Part shown: one piece after another, positions 1 to 7,739 of the stretch
Position numbering within the stretch: the first letter of the stretch is position 1
How the letters are laid out: every line of letters begins with the position of its first letter
Assembly: GCA_900539675.1 (NCBI GenBank)
Contig: UQDJ01000015.1
Coordinates: 1 to 38,937 of the forward strand
Length of the DNA stretch: 38,937 nucleotides
Direction of reading: 5' to 3'
From: an uncultured Coriobacteriaceae bacterium
Lineage (GTDB): Bacteria > Actinomycetota > Coriobacteriia > Coriobacteriales > Eggerthellaceae
Translations under genes and position numbers: made by a program
The notes under the pieces: model-generated
What the model was told of the DNA's origin: nothing
The model's input: only the letters and a program-made list of their open reading frames with translations
Databases searched by the model: none

Positions 1-190
1 AAATCATGATGCGTTCGAGTAGTCGGGCACGAGCTTCTGCCTGCTCCCATCGGCTGAAATCTGAACTTTTGACGCACACGAAGCGGTCGTAGCCGTTTTT
101 CGTCACGATGATCGGCGTGGGGCTCGTCGCAACCATCTCATCGAACGCGGCGGTGTCACGGAGGTCTTTAATAGGCACGCACAATGACAT
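1..190 (-). CDS. Phd/YefM-type antitoxin, partial (runs off the left edge)
   Basis: Reading the minus strand from an ATG at 190 gives 63 codons that stay open to the window edge. The peptide starts MSLCVPIKDLRDTAAFDEMV, continues with PIIVTKNGYDRFVCVKSSDF, and then a charged helix. This is the layout of Phd/YefM antitoxins: a short N-terminal DNA-binding fold (I-KDLRDT...), the 'PIIVTKNGY' beta strand, then a toxin-binding tail. A good ribosome site (AAAGGAAC) lies just upstream of the ATG. The cognate toxin would be downstream on the minus strand, outside the window. In this family the antitoxin represses its own operon; a palindrome sits in the expected place (214-225). The family call is from motif recognition only. 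Confidence 0.75.
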   Translation of the reverse strand, partial: MSLCVPIKDLRDTAAFDEMVATSPTPIIVTKNGYDRFVCVKSSDFSRWEQAEARARLLERIMI

Positions 191-213
191 GGATGTTCCT
201 TTCTGACGCATAG

Positions 214-225
214 TAATGTACATTA
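214..225. promoter_or_regulatory. 12-bp palindrome, possible antitoxin operator
   Basis: The sequence TAATGTACATTA is a perfect palindrome 24 bp upstream of the antitoxin start. On the minus strand it overlaps a plausible -10 (TACATT) placed 17 nt after TTGAAG. Autoregulation of Phd/YefM operons through such palindromes is known; binding here is inferred. Confidence 0.4.
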
Positions 226-457
226 TTATGTCATACTCTTCAATTCGTTTCCACCGTTAGCCCGTAAGGTGCCAGAAGATGCCGCCCTTACCTTGTGGGA
301 TTAATAGATGTCTTCTGCGTCGGCGAAATCTCGCTGGTTCGTGTGAGTAAATGAGGCAGGGGCAAGATAAACAGCTTGTCATTAAGATTGCCCGGACGAG
401 GGGTTATACGAGCGACTCTTTATCAAGCCCTGCCATATCCCTGACATATTTGATGGC

Positions 458-3400
458 TTATTCGCCATGATGGCGCCGGGAGTTTCTCGACTTCCAAGTG
501 TAGAGAATCATTCCTGCTGCCACTGCCGATACAATGCTCAGAGAGATAATTAGCGGCAGCATTTCGTCTCCTGTCTTGCCCAGCGTAGTGCTTGTTTCGC
601 TGGTCGAATCGCCAGGCTCATTGGGACTGTCAGGCTCATTGGGATTGCCGGGATCACTGGGATTGTCAGGATTGTCAGGATCATCGGGGTGGGGCCCTGG
701 CTCTGGCCCTGGTTCTGGACCAGGCTCTGGTTCTGGACCAGGTTCTGGACCTGGATCTGGACTTGGAGCGGGATCTTTACTCCATTGCGCATAGAGGGTT
801 ATGGTTGCGTTTGGATCGGTGGTCAGATTGGCCACTTCTTGGTTGTTCGAATAAGTAACCCCGCTGCCATCGGGTGCAGTGTTCCAACCGGTGAAGTGGT
901 AGCCCTCATACGTATAGGCGCACTCGAAGAGCTTTTGTGGTTGGTCGTAGACCATGTCTTGCGGATCCATAGCGCCCACGCCGCCGTTAGGATCAAAGAT
1001 CACCTGGTAGCGATTTGCCACTGGATGGGCTTCGAAGAGCACCTTGCCGTTGACGGTGACGCTCTGCTCTTGAAGTGTTGGACCGGGGCTTCCCGTCTCA
1101 GGATTGACCTGCCAATCGGGGGCAATGCCTGTTGCAGTCCAGCTTTCAAATGTATAGCCCTCATCAACCGAAGCGCCAAGGTCTAGTTGAGATCCAATAA
1201 GCACACGCTCGATCTTGCTTACTTGCTCTGGCTTTGCAGCCGCAGGATCTTTAACCCATGCCAAAGCGTGATCCTCAGATGCTGTTTCTACCGTGCAATA
1301 GGTAAGGACTAACATGCCGCCGCTGTTAGAATCGATGTCTATGGTTGCACCTTTAGTATTCCACCCATCGATAGATACGCTATAGGTTCCTGCCGGAATT
1401 CCGTTGGCCTTGTAGGTTCCACAGTCATGCTTCTCGAACCCGCCGGAGAGCTCGACCCCGCTTTGCGTATCTTTCAGAGTGATATCGCGTTTTGGATCAT
1501 CAAGGTCAACAGGAGTGTTGTCGTTGGTCATGATGATGTAGCTTGATCCGATTTCGCCCACTTTCGCATAGAGGTTTGTGGGACTGATAGCTCCCTTGTC
1601 ATCGATAGAGCACAGGTTGATAACATGTGCCTGGTCAGCGTAGAAAGATCCAAAGGCCAGAGTTTCCCAGCCCAAAAGAACCTGATCGGCAGGAAGCAGG
1701 CTTGGCTCTATGACAGGCAAGCTAAAAGCTTCGTCAAAGGTTGCCTCCACGCTTTTGAGAAGCGTTGCCTCATCGGTATCCAGATACAGGTTTACCGTAT
1801 ACGTTTGTGCTTCCCACTGAGCATAGAGGGTGATAGTGTCTCCGTCCTTAGAGGAGAGGTTAGATACCTCTTGAAGATCATCGTAGCTAGTCCCACTGCC
1901 ATCTGGTGCTGTGTTCCAGCCGGTGAAGGTGTAGCCAGGAAGAACGTATTCGCACCACGAAAGCCGTGCGCTCTGGTCGAAGGACATCTCCTGGTCGTCC
2001 ATGGTGCCACCTATTTGGGTGCTGGCAGATGCTGGAGCGTTGGCATCGAAGTGCACCGAGTAGTTGACGGGTTTCCATTGTGCATAGAGCGTGATGGACT
2101 CACCGTTTTTGGCAAGATCTTCTGTGAGGGCGGCGTTGGGCTCATAAGCGGTGCCGCTACCATCTGCTGAGGTATTCCATCCGGCAAAGGTATAGCCTTC
2201 GTGCGTGAACTGGCACGTATCCAGCCGTTCGCTCGCCCCGGCGAGAATGGTTTGGGAGTAGGCATCCCCAACGCCACCGTTGGCATCGTAGTCAACGGTA
2301 TAGGCGTCATGTTCCCATTGAGCATAGAGGGTCACGACTGATTCCTTTTCCTCGGAGAGGTTTTGCGAGATTGCCGCTTCATCTTCAAAAGAAACCCCGC
2401 TTCCGTCCGCCTTGGTGTTCCAGCCGACAAAATGATGATTCGCTCGCTTGTAGGTGCAGGCGCTGAGCGTTGTGCTGCTGTCGTACAGGTCATAGCGGAA
2501 CTGCTGCAAGGGCATCAGATCGCTTGGGTCGGCCCCGTTCGGATTGAACTGAATGTAGTAAGCGTAGGGGGTCCATTGTGCATAAAGGGTCACCATGGCG
2601 CCGTCTTCGGTGGCAAGATCCATGACTTCCTGTTTGTCAGTGAAGATCTCTTCGCCTGTCCACTCTTTGGTGGTAGTCCAACCTGCGAAGTCATAGCCGT
2701 TGCGCTCGAACAGATTGGGGTAGAGCGTCTGACTTTCTCCATACACCTGGTATTGGACGGGCATTGATCCCTTGCTATCGTCACAATTCGGATCGAACGC
2801 GATCTGGTATTCGATAGATTTGGCGTGAGCCGTGAAAGCTACCGTGTTGGTCACGGTAACCTGCTGCTCTGCTTGAGTGGGCACCCAGCTTTCGGGTTGA
2901 GTTCCACCTGCCGTCCATTCGTCGAAGCAGAGGCCCTGGGCTTGCCCCGTGCTGTCAACCGAAGCGCCAATGGTGACGCGCCGGTCGCCGTGAAGGTGCT
3001 CTACTTCCTGCACCTTCTTACCGTCGCCTGCGTCAATCCAGGCGCTTATGGAATCGTCTGGAGCTGCGGCGGAAACCCGAACCGAGTAGTAGTTCAGGTG
3101 AACCGAGCCGTTGCCTTGGCTGTCGACCACGAGGGTGTCGCCTTCGGTATCCCAGCCGTCGATGGAAAGAGCATACTTTCCTTCGGGGATGCCCTGTGCG
3201 GCATACAGGCCGTTGCCCAGAGCCTTAAACGTCGGGGTGAACGTCGTGCTTTCCGATGTCAGCTCAACGGCAGTCTTACCAAGATCAACACCCTTTCCAT
3301 CTTGGGTGATGGAGAGATATGCCATGCCGTTTTCGGAAAGCACGGCATTATAGGTGTTGCCGGAGAGCGACCCGTCTTCGTTTATGGAGCAGAGGTTGGT

Positions 3401-3895
3401 TGCGGTTGACCCGTAGGGATAAAACGAACCCAGTCCAAGACCTTCCCAACCCGTGATGTTTTCGCTGGGAACCTTGCCTTCCCAGCTGAGCGTTACCGGT
3501 TGGTCGAATTTCGCTGCAGTGGTTTTCGTTTCCGTCGTGCCGCTGGCAGGATCTTCCACCTGAAGGGTTACCTCATAATCTAGCGGCTCCCATTGGGCAT
3601 ACAGCACCAGATTGGTGTTGGGCCCGTAGGTATCGCCGTTGAACTCGGCTTTGTCGGCGTAGCTCGTGCCCTGCCCGTCGGCGGAGGTGTTCCAACCCAC
3701 AAAGCGATAACCCGGCAGTGAATAGGCGCATGCATCGAGCGTGGCCGTCCTGCCGTGGGTCGCATCTTCGAATGCATCACGCCGGAGACCTGGGTGCTCG
3801 CGTCGCTGGGAACGTTGGCGTCGTACCCATAGCGCACCGAATACCAGCTCCAGACGGTATACAGCGTTACCGGGACATCTCCCGAATATACCCAA
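458..3895 (-). CDS. Cell-wall-anchored B-repeat surface protein, C-terminal part of a frameshifted gene
   Basis: This frame carries the C-terminal portion of a very large surface protein whose N-terminus is in the overlapping frame 3580-6045. It holds several Listeria/Bacteroides-type B-repeats, each ending in GWNT...LYAQW after a (Y)DANG/DPNG strand. Two copies of another module of roughly 240 residues contain GSFY...NLCSI, then SIDGW and later FE.WTA or FDEWTA. Near the end lies a Pro/Glu/Asp/Asn-rich wall-spanning stretch (about 592-780), then LGKTGDE, a hydrophobic segment and the basic tail KSRNSRRHHGE. That is a sortase sorting signal with a variant LPXTG. The first ~40 residues of the open frame are not homologous to the repeat and are probably out-of-frame noise. 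True coding most likely enters this frame near 3770. No substrate is evident; adhesion is a family-level inference. Confidence 0.8.
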   Translation of the reverse strand: MGIFGRCPGNAVYRLELVFGALWVRRQRSQRREHPGLRRDAFEDATHGRTATLDACAYSLPGYRFVGWNTSADGQGTSYADKAEFNGDTYGPNTNLVLYAQWEPLDYEVTLQVEDPASGTTETKTTAAKFDQPVTLSWEGKVPSENITGWEGLGLGSFYPYGSTATNLCSINEDGSLSGNTYNAVLSENGMAYLSITQDGKGVDLGKTAVELTSESTTFTPTFKALGNGLYAAQGIPEGKYALSIDGWDTEGDTLVVDSQGNGSVHLNYYSVRVSAAAPDDSISAWIDAGDGKKVQEVEHLHGDRRVTIGASVDSTGQAQGLCFDEWTAGGTQPESWVPTQAEQQVTVTNTVAFTAHAKSIEYQIAFDPNCDDSKGSMPVQYQVYGESQTLYPNLFERNGYDFAGWTTTKEWTGEEIFTDKQEVMDLATEDGAMVTLYAQWTPYAYYIQFNPNGADPSDLMPLQQFRYDLYDSSTTLSACTYKRANHHFVGWNTKADGSGVSFEDEAAISQNLSEEKESVVTLYAQWEHDAYTVDYDANGGVGDAYSQTILAGASERLDTCQFTHEGYTFAGWNTSADGSGTAYEPNAALTEDLAKNGESITLYAQWKPVNYSVHFDANAPASASTQIGGTMDDQEMSFDQSARLSWCEYVLPGYTFTGWNTAPDGSGTSYDDLQEVSNLSSKDGDTITLYAQWEAQTYTVNLYLDTDEATLLKSVEATFDEAFSLPVIEPSLLPADQVLLGWETLAFGSFYADQAHVINLCSIDDKGAISPTNLYAKVGEIGSSYIIMTNDNTPVDLDDPKRDITLKDTQSGVELSGGFEKHDCGTYKANGIPAGTYSVSIDGWNTKGATIDIDSNSGGMLVLTYCTVETASEDHALAWVKDPAAAKPEQVSKIERVLIGSQLDLGASVDEGYTFESWTATGIAPDWQVNPETGSPGPTLQEQSVTVNGKVLFEAHPVANRYQVIFDPNGGVGAMDPQDMVYDQPQKLFECAYTYEGYHFTGWNTAPDGSGVTYSNNQEVANLTTDPNATITLYAQWSKDPAPSPDPGPEPGPEPEPGPEPGPEPGPHPDDPDNPDNPSDPGNPNEPDSPNEPGDSTSETSTTLGKTGDEMLPLIISLSIVSAVAAGMILYTWKSRNSRRHHGE

Positions 3896-6045
3896 CGACC
3901 CTCATCGTCGGTGTACTGCGTGTTGTTGTAATACACGTTGCTCAGGAATTGACCGGCCGAATTGACCACCATGGTGGTCAGCGGTTGGCCACTCACAGGC
4001 TTTTCCAGACTGTATCCAGAAACCCAATGCTCGTCGGGTATCTCGCCATGCTTTGTTCGGTCCAGCTCGAGCGAGGTAGATCCCTTATGCGCGAATGCAT
4101 CTCTAAGGTCAGGGTCGTTTTCGCCCAGATAGTTGGCAATCTTGATGTTCGAGCCCTTTCTCAAGACCCCCTCGCCGCCATAGCTGACAGCGCCGCTCCA
4201 GTGCTCGCCTGAATCGCTCGCCGCCGCTTCCACGCCGTCAACGGGGAAGGGCTGTGGGGTAGTGGGATGGGCATACCAGAGGTACAGCTTGCCCTCTTCG
4301 TCCGTGTAGAGATCGTTTATGCCATAGCGGTAGGAGTGATTGTCATCATGCGAGGAGTAATAGTCGGCGACTTCCGTGATATGCACGCCCTCACCTGCAT
4401 CTTCAAGCCCCACGGTTGTTCTATGCGCGGTTGAAAGCTCGCTGGAACCAGCCCCATAGCCTTTGGGTTCAACGGCGCAATCAGCTCGCACCGATCCGCC
4501 TGTGATGGTGATGGAAATGTTTTCATGCTTCGTGCGCCCAACATGCGTATCAATGTCGGCGTTGCCTTGTAATCCTTCGGCAAATAAGGTGCCGCCTGTG
4601 ATGGTGACGTCAAGCTTTCTATGGGAGAAGACGGGCGCGATCACATACGTGCTGCCGCCGATGCCGAATTCTCCTCTTGCCTTTACGCGACCACCAGAGA
4701 TAGAGATCCTCGCGACGCCATCATCGTCACCTATCTTGTCTCCGACTTGTCCGCCTATCCCGCATCCAACCTTACCGTCTGTATTGCCTCCGATGGCTTC
4801 GACAACGCCGCCTGAAATGGAGATATCGGTGGCAAAGCCGGTACAGTTGCCACCGATGCCACAGCCATCTGCGCTTCCCTGCGCCGTGACGGTGCCTCCG
4901 CTTATGTAAATCCCCCTTACCCACGTCTCGCCGCCGGCTCCAATGCCCGCGCCGCCGGATCCTCTAGGAATGTCGCCCGCCGTTGCTTTGACGGTTCCAC
5001 CTGTGATGCGGATGTTCTCCACATTGAAATAATCGGTGTTATTTAGCCCGCCGTTGCCGATTCCCGCCGCACCAGAGTAATTGCTAGGGCCTCCTTGGGC
5101 GGTAACCGTGCCCCCGTTGATAAAGATGTCGCGCACATTGCTGCCATAGCCACCGCCGATGCCAGCGCCACAGCCTCCGCCGGTAGCCTCGATTGTGCCG
5201 CCGTTGATGGTGATGCCTTTAGAGGTGGCAGCCCAGCCACCGCCGATACCGGCCGCATAGCTTCCCCCTTGGGCTTTGACCGTGCCGCTATCAATCACAA
5301 TGTTTCCCGTTTTACCCAATTCTCCAATCACATAGGGAACCGAGCCGATGCCCGCGCTGAAGCTAAAGTCGTTCGCGTGTGCGGTAATGGTGCCAGGATG
5401 ATCTGGGTCCTCCGTTTTCAGCACGAGCTTCGTCTGGGTGTCGGGCTTTCGGATGGGTGGGGCGCTCAGATAGCTGCCGAAATAGATGTTGGCGCCTGCC
5501 TCGGATACCAGCTCCACCGTGCTGTTCTCGTGCTCGACGATATCGATGGCAGCCGAGCGCGCGCCGATGTTGGCAAGTATGCCGGGATCGATGTTCAGCC
5601 CGTCGGCGAGCTTGAGGGTGATGGTCTGGCCTTCGGGAGCTGAAACCTCGACGCGCACATGGGTGCTTTTGCCCACAAGGCGATAGGTGCCTGCTTTTGT
5701 GATGTGCACGGTGGTGTTGGCGCTGGCCTTGGAGACATCGACGGTGTCGCCAGGGTTGGGGTTCCAGTCATGCCAAGACGCGCCGAGGTTGAGCTCTTCT
5801 TGCTGCTCCTGAATGGCGATGCTGGTCATGAAAGACGCATCGGTTATCGCGCGGGATACGGCGGATGATACGGAATAGGCCGAGTCTTCTGATAAAGAGA
5901 CATCAACCGCAGAAGAAGGGTCTTGCCCTTCTTCTGCTAGGGCGGATGATGGTAAGAGACTGCACAGTAAGAGCGTGGCTGCAATGAAGATGGCTGCCAA
6001 GAGTGCGATTCTACCTGCTGTGATTGCTGCTCTGAAACGGTTCAA
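3580..6045 (-). CDS. Secreted Gly-rich beta-helix protein, N-terminal part of the same frameshifted surface gene
   Basis: The product starts with a clear signal peptide (basic MNRFRAA, hydrophobic core, LLPSSALA cleavage site). A region follows with many repeats such as GAGIGGG...ITINGGTIEATGG, typical of the beta-helical 'carbohydrate-binding' surface proteins of gut and oral bacteria. The start ATG at 6045 has a site AAGGCAGG seven bases upstream. Good homology ends with the opening of a B-repeat (WYSVRYGYDANVPSDAST). After VSGVMH the frame becomes low-complexity and stops at 3580. The neighbouring frame resumes the same B-repeat (ATLDACAYSLPGYRFVGWNT). A single-base indel near 3770 would rejoin both into about 1,860 residues. 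Without rejoining, this part is secreted but not anchored. Confidence 0.8.
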   Translation of the reverse strand: MNRFRAAITAGRIALLAAIFIAATLLLCSLLPSSALAEEGQDPSSAVDVSLSEDSAYSVSSAVSRAITDASFMTSIAIQEQQEELNLGASWHDWNPNPGDTVDVSKASANTTVHITKAGTYRLVGKSTHVRVEVSAPEGQTITLKLADGLNIDPGILANIGARSAAIDIVEHENSTVELVSEAGANIYFGSYLSAPPIRKPDTQTKLVLKTEDPDHPGTITAHANDFSFSAGIGSVPYVIGELGKTGNIVIDSGTVKAQGGSYAAGIGGGWAATSKGITINGGTIEATGGGCGAGIGGGYGSNVRDIFINGGTVTAQGGPSNYSGAAGIGNGGLNNTDYFNVENIRITGGTVKATAGDIPRGSGGAGIGAGGETWVRGIYISGGTVTAQGSADGCGIGGNCTGFATDISISGGVVEAIGGNTDGKVGCGIGGQVGDKIGDDDGVARISISGGRVKARGEFGIGGSTYVIAPVFSHRKLDVTITGGTLFAEGLQGNADIDTHVGRTKHENISITITGGSVRADCAVEPKGYGAGSSELSTAHRTTVGLEDAGEGVHITEVADYYSSHDDNHSYRYGINDLYTDEEGKLYLWYAHPTTPQPFPVDGVEAAASDSGEHWSGAVSYGGEGVLRKGSNIKIANYLGENDPDLRDAFAHKGSTSLELDRTKHGEIPDEHWVSGYSLEKPVSGQPLTTMVVNSAGQFLSNVYYNNTQYTDDEGRWVYSGDVPVTLYTVWSWYSVRYGYDANVPSDASTQVSGVMHSKMRPTAGRPRSMHAPIHCRVIALWVGTPPPTGRARATPTKPSSTAIPTGPTPIWCCMPNGSR

Positions 6046-6180
6046 TGTTACCTGCCTTCGTCGTGGGCCGACATCCGGGCTCTCCAGCGAGACATGCTTG
6101 CCTGAGAAACAGAAGAGTGGTTATACGTAATCAACTATACGGGACGAGCAGCTCTCGCTTATCATCCGTTTGCAGGCAAA

Positions 6181-6213
6181 AATGGGTATGAACTTTCAGA
6201 TTTCATACCCATT
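6181..6213 (-). terminator. Rho-independent terminator of the HD hydrolase gene
   Basis: Arms AATGGGTATGAA (6181-6192) and TTCATACCCATT (6202-6213) pair perfectly around a 9-nt loop. Read on the minus strand the stem runs into TTTTT. It lies 91 bp past the stop of the 6304-6735 gene and before the start of the surface protein gene. Confidence 0.75.
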
Positions 6214-6303
6214 CAACTGTTTCATTTGTGCATGGCGCGGTATATCGTGCTGTACCGTCCATGACATGTACGAAAAGCGCGAAGAAGAGCGAACAGAATG
6301 GCT

Positions 6304-6735
6304 CTAGGGTTGCTCCAGGATGGCCAGCGCCTTGGAATACTTGTCAAGGCGCTTTACATCTTTCTCGGTGACGTTTGGCAAGCGTGTTAGGTCCGAGTTG
6401 TGGCGCAGGTCGGCTGCTTTCACCTTGGCGGCGATGGGATTGGTCTTGATCTTGCGTACGTAGTCGAGGTAATCGACGGAAGGGTCATGTGTGAGCAGGG
6501 AAAGCGCTTCGATAACTTCGGTCGGCATTCCCTCATCAGCAAGGGCCTCAAGCGTCCAGTCGGTGTCCTCAACAACGTCGTGGAGAAGCGCTGCACAGGT
6601 CTCGGCTTCAGTATCCATTGATTCGGCGACATGCAAGGGATGCTCAATGTATGGCCTTCCTGCTTTGTCGGTCTGTCCGGCATGGGCGTTTCGTGCTATA
6701 GACAGGGCGTATCTTGTAAGAGGTGTTTCAATCAT
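6304..6735 (-). CDS. Small HD-domain hydrolase of the RelA/SpoT type
   Basis: This 143-aa protein is essentially a lone HD domain. It shows H35 in EHPLHVAE, the HD pair H52-D53 inside ALLHDVVEDT, E56-D57, and the late Asp in KAADLRHNSD. These match the Mn-dependent (p)ppGpp 3'-pyrophosphohydrolase half of RelA/SpoT. There is no synthetase or TGS domain, so it resembles small alarmone hydrolases; the substrate is not shown by sequence. The ATG at 6735 overlaps the stop of a small upstream ORF (ATGA), suggesting translational coupling. Its first 50 codons' upstream region and 5' end are duplicated at 17.5 kb. Without a known partner, a general nucleotide phosphohydrolase is also possible. Confidence 0.85.
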   Translation of the reverse strand: MIETPLTRYALSIARNAHAGQTDKAGRPYIEHPLHVAESMDTEAETCAALLHDVVEDTDWTLEALADEGMPTEVIEALSLLTHDPSVDYLDYVRKIKTNPIAAKVKAADLRHNSDLTRLPNVTEKDVKRLDKYSKALAILEQP

Positions 6736-6883
6736 CGCATTTGCCTCTCTTCTATCGAAAGCGGCGATTCGGATCCTTGTGTTTCTACTGGGACAAATTG
6801 TCCCAGTAGATCGTTGTCGGTCACAAGCTCTCCCTTCATCGGAGAAATTATAGGCGTCATACCGATGATTCTAGACCGAGCCA
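6686..6883 (+). repeat. 198-bp direct repeat, copy 1
   Basis: The stretch matches 17499-17696 base for base without gaps, with scattered substitutions (roughly 90% identity by eye) and a constant offset of 10,813. It contains the first 17 or so codons of the HD gene, its start region, the coupled small ORF and the long palindrome. The two copies are in the same orientation. Confidence 0.9.
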
Positions 6884-6941
6884 GAGGGGGAGACACTTTC
6901 TTGGTCTTCGCTTCCAAGAAGGCGTTGAAAAGTACGTTCAT
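6732..6941 (-). CDS. Small hypothetical ORF translationally coupled to the HD gene
   Basis: A 69-aa frame ends in CGATGA, so its TGA overlaps the HD gene ATG. I do not recognise the product. The C-terminal 48 codons are conserved in the second copy at 17.5 kb. The few differences there are mostly in the middle (M to T, S to A, M to I, D to T), and a nonsense change (GAA to TAA) follows TQGS. The long palindrome 6784-6810 is inside this frame, encoding DLLGQFVPVE. The frame may be a real short leader protein or just the conserved control region of the HD gene. The start codon at 6941 has only a weak ribosome site. Confidence 0.4.
   Translation of the reverse strand: MNVLFNAFLEAKTKKVSPPLARSRIIGMTPIISPMKGELVTDNDLLGQFVPVETQGSESPLSIEERQMR
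6784..6810. promoter_or_regulatory. 27-bp perfect palindrome (possible operator)
   Basis: Arms TCTACTGGGACAA and TTGTCCCAGTAGA flank a single central base. It lies 49-75 bp upstream of the HD start. Such length and perfection suit a dimeric repressor site or an RNA hairpin. It also lies in the small ORF frame, so its role is not settled. Confidence 0.5.
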
Positions 6942-7156
6942 GATTAGAATTGTTGCTCGGGATAACCCGAATCAAGGGTTGATTTGGAAGGGCGGGGAAT
7001 AGTTGCAGATGGCTTGGAAACTGACCGATTCTTGCAAATCAGTTGTTTATAGCTATCCTCGAATCGGCGTTTGCTGTCCCTGGGCAATTGTCACAAGCGT
7101 TTTGCAGTTAACGTTCCGAAATTCAGTCAACCACCACTTGATCAGATTCTTTTCAA
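6942..7156. other. Intergenic stretch without a recognisable gene
   Basis: No convincing coding frame is seen. A 7-bp inverted repeat (CCGATTC at 7025-7031, GAATCGG at 7061-7067) is the only structure noted. A stretch near 6993-7009 loosely resembles the CRISPR repeat core (GGGGAAT-AGTTGC) but lacks pairing for the repeat end. Confidence 0.4.
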
Positions 7157-7436
7157 TCATACTTCCTTGAGGATGCCCTTCCTAAATTGAGACCACGAGC
7201 CGAAGAATTTCTCGTTGGTGGCGGTGGATGTCTTGTCAGCGTCGAAATCCTGGAAGTGCGCCTGTTTGTCGAACAGGAAGTCGACGAGGTGCTTGCGCAT
7301 CGCGGTCGTGACTCCCTCGAGGTCGAGGTTGCCGTGCTCCTTTGTCTTGAGCGTGGTGCACGTGTAGCGCACCGGTATGTGGCGGAATAAGAGCCTGAAC
7401 GACGAGAGAAGGCGCCCGTCAACCGATTCGAGTTGC
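7157..7436 (-). pseudogene. C-terminal fragment of an unrecognised protein
   Basis: On the minus strand an open frame following a TGA reads AQLESVDGRLLSSFRL, then FRHIPVRYTCTTLKTKEHGN, and ends FRKGILKEV. It looks like genuine protein (balanced composition, no low complexity), but it has no own start or ribosome site. It abuts the truncated DUF4143 ATPase fragment in another frame. I do not recognise the family. It is best read as the tail of a gene joined to the ATPase remnant by deletion. Confidence 0.45.
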
Positions 7437-7634
7437 GCTCATGCTCCCGCCCCCTCTATATATCGCCCAGATGGGGATCACCTGCACGTTCCTTGTGACG
7501 TAGGAGAACGCATCTCCCAGGGAGTTTTTCAGGACAGTGATCTTGCCGACCTGGTGCGCGCCCATAGCGAACACCACCTTGAACTGTTTCGGCATTTCCT
7601 GGATTGTTGCGACGATTTTGCGGTAGATATACAC
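7419..7634 (-). pseudogene. Truncated DUF4143-type AAA ATPase, N-terminal remnant
   Basis: From a GTG at 7634 the frame reads VYIYRKIVATIQEMPKQFKV, then VFAMGAHQVGKITVLK. The opening and the Walker A region (usually GARQVGKTT) match ATP-binding proteins with a C-terminal DUF4143 domain. Here the Walker Thr is replaced by Ile, and homology is lost after ~45 residues; the frame ends at 7419. Walker B and DUF4143 are absent, so it is not functional. The AGGAGG ribosome site is buried in the hairpin 7635-7663. A second, longer remnant of the same family is at 18576-19696. Confidence 0.65.
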
Positions 7635-7663
7635 GAACGCCTCCTAACAACATGGAGGCGTTC
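7635..7663 (-). promoter_or_regulatory. Hairpin covering the ribosome site of the ATPase remnant
   Basis: Arms GAACGCCTCC (7635-7644) and GGAGGCGTTC (7654-7663) form a perfect 10-bp stem. On the minus strand the second arm contains AGGAGG six bases before the GTG at 7634. Translation could have been kept low by this structure. Confidence 0.5.
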
Positions 7664-7739
7664 TCGCACGATGATTAAATTCGCTTTAGCAATTCCGCCT
7701 TCTATTTACTCGTGGTTGCCCTCCGTTTGATTTGGGATT

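Noticed and set aside
689..1186. Long plus-strand open frames over the Pro-rich region of the surface gene
   Set aside because: They mirror the repetitive Pro/Glu codons of the minus-strand gene and have no ribosome site or homology.
6993..7012. GGGGAAT-AGTTGC resemblance to the CRISPR repeat as a distant tracrRNA
   Set aside because: The repeat terminal four bases stay unpaired and it is 1 kb from cas9 behind gene remnants.
7713..7720. TGGTTGCC match to the CRISPR repeat upstream of cas9 as an anti-repeat for the opposite strand
   Set aside because: The flanks needed to pair with the other end of the repeat do not match, so no lower stem forms.
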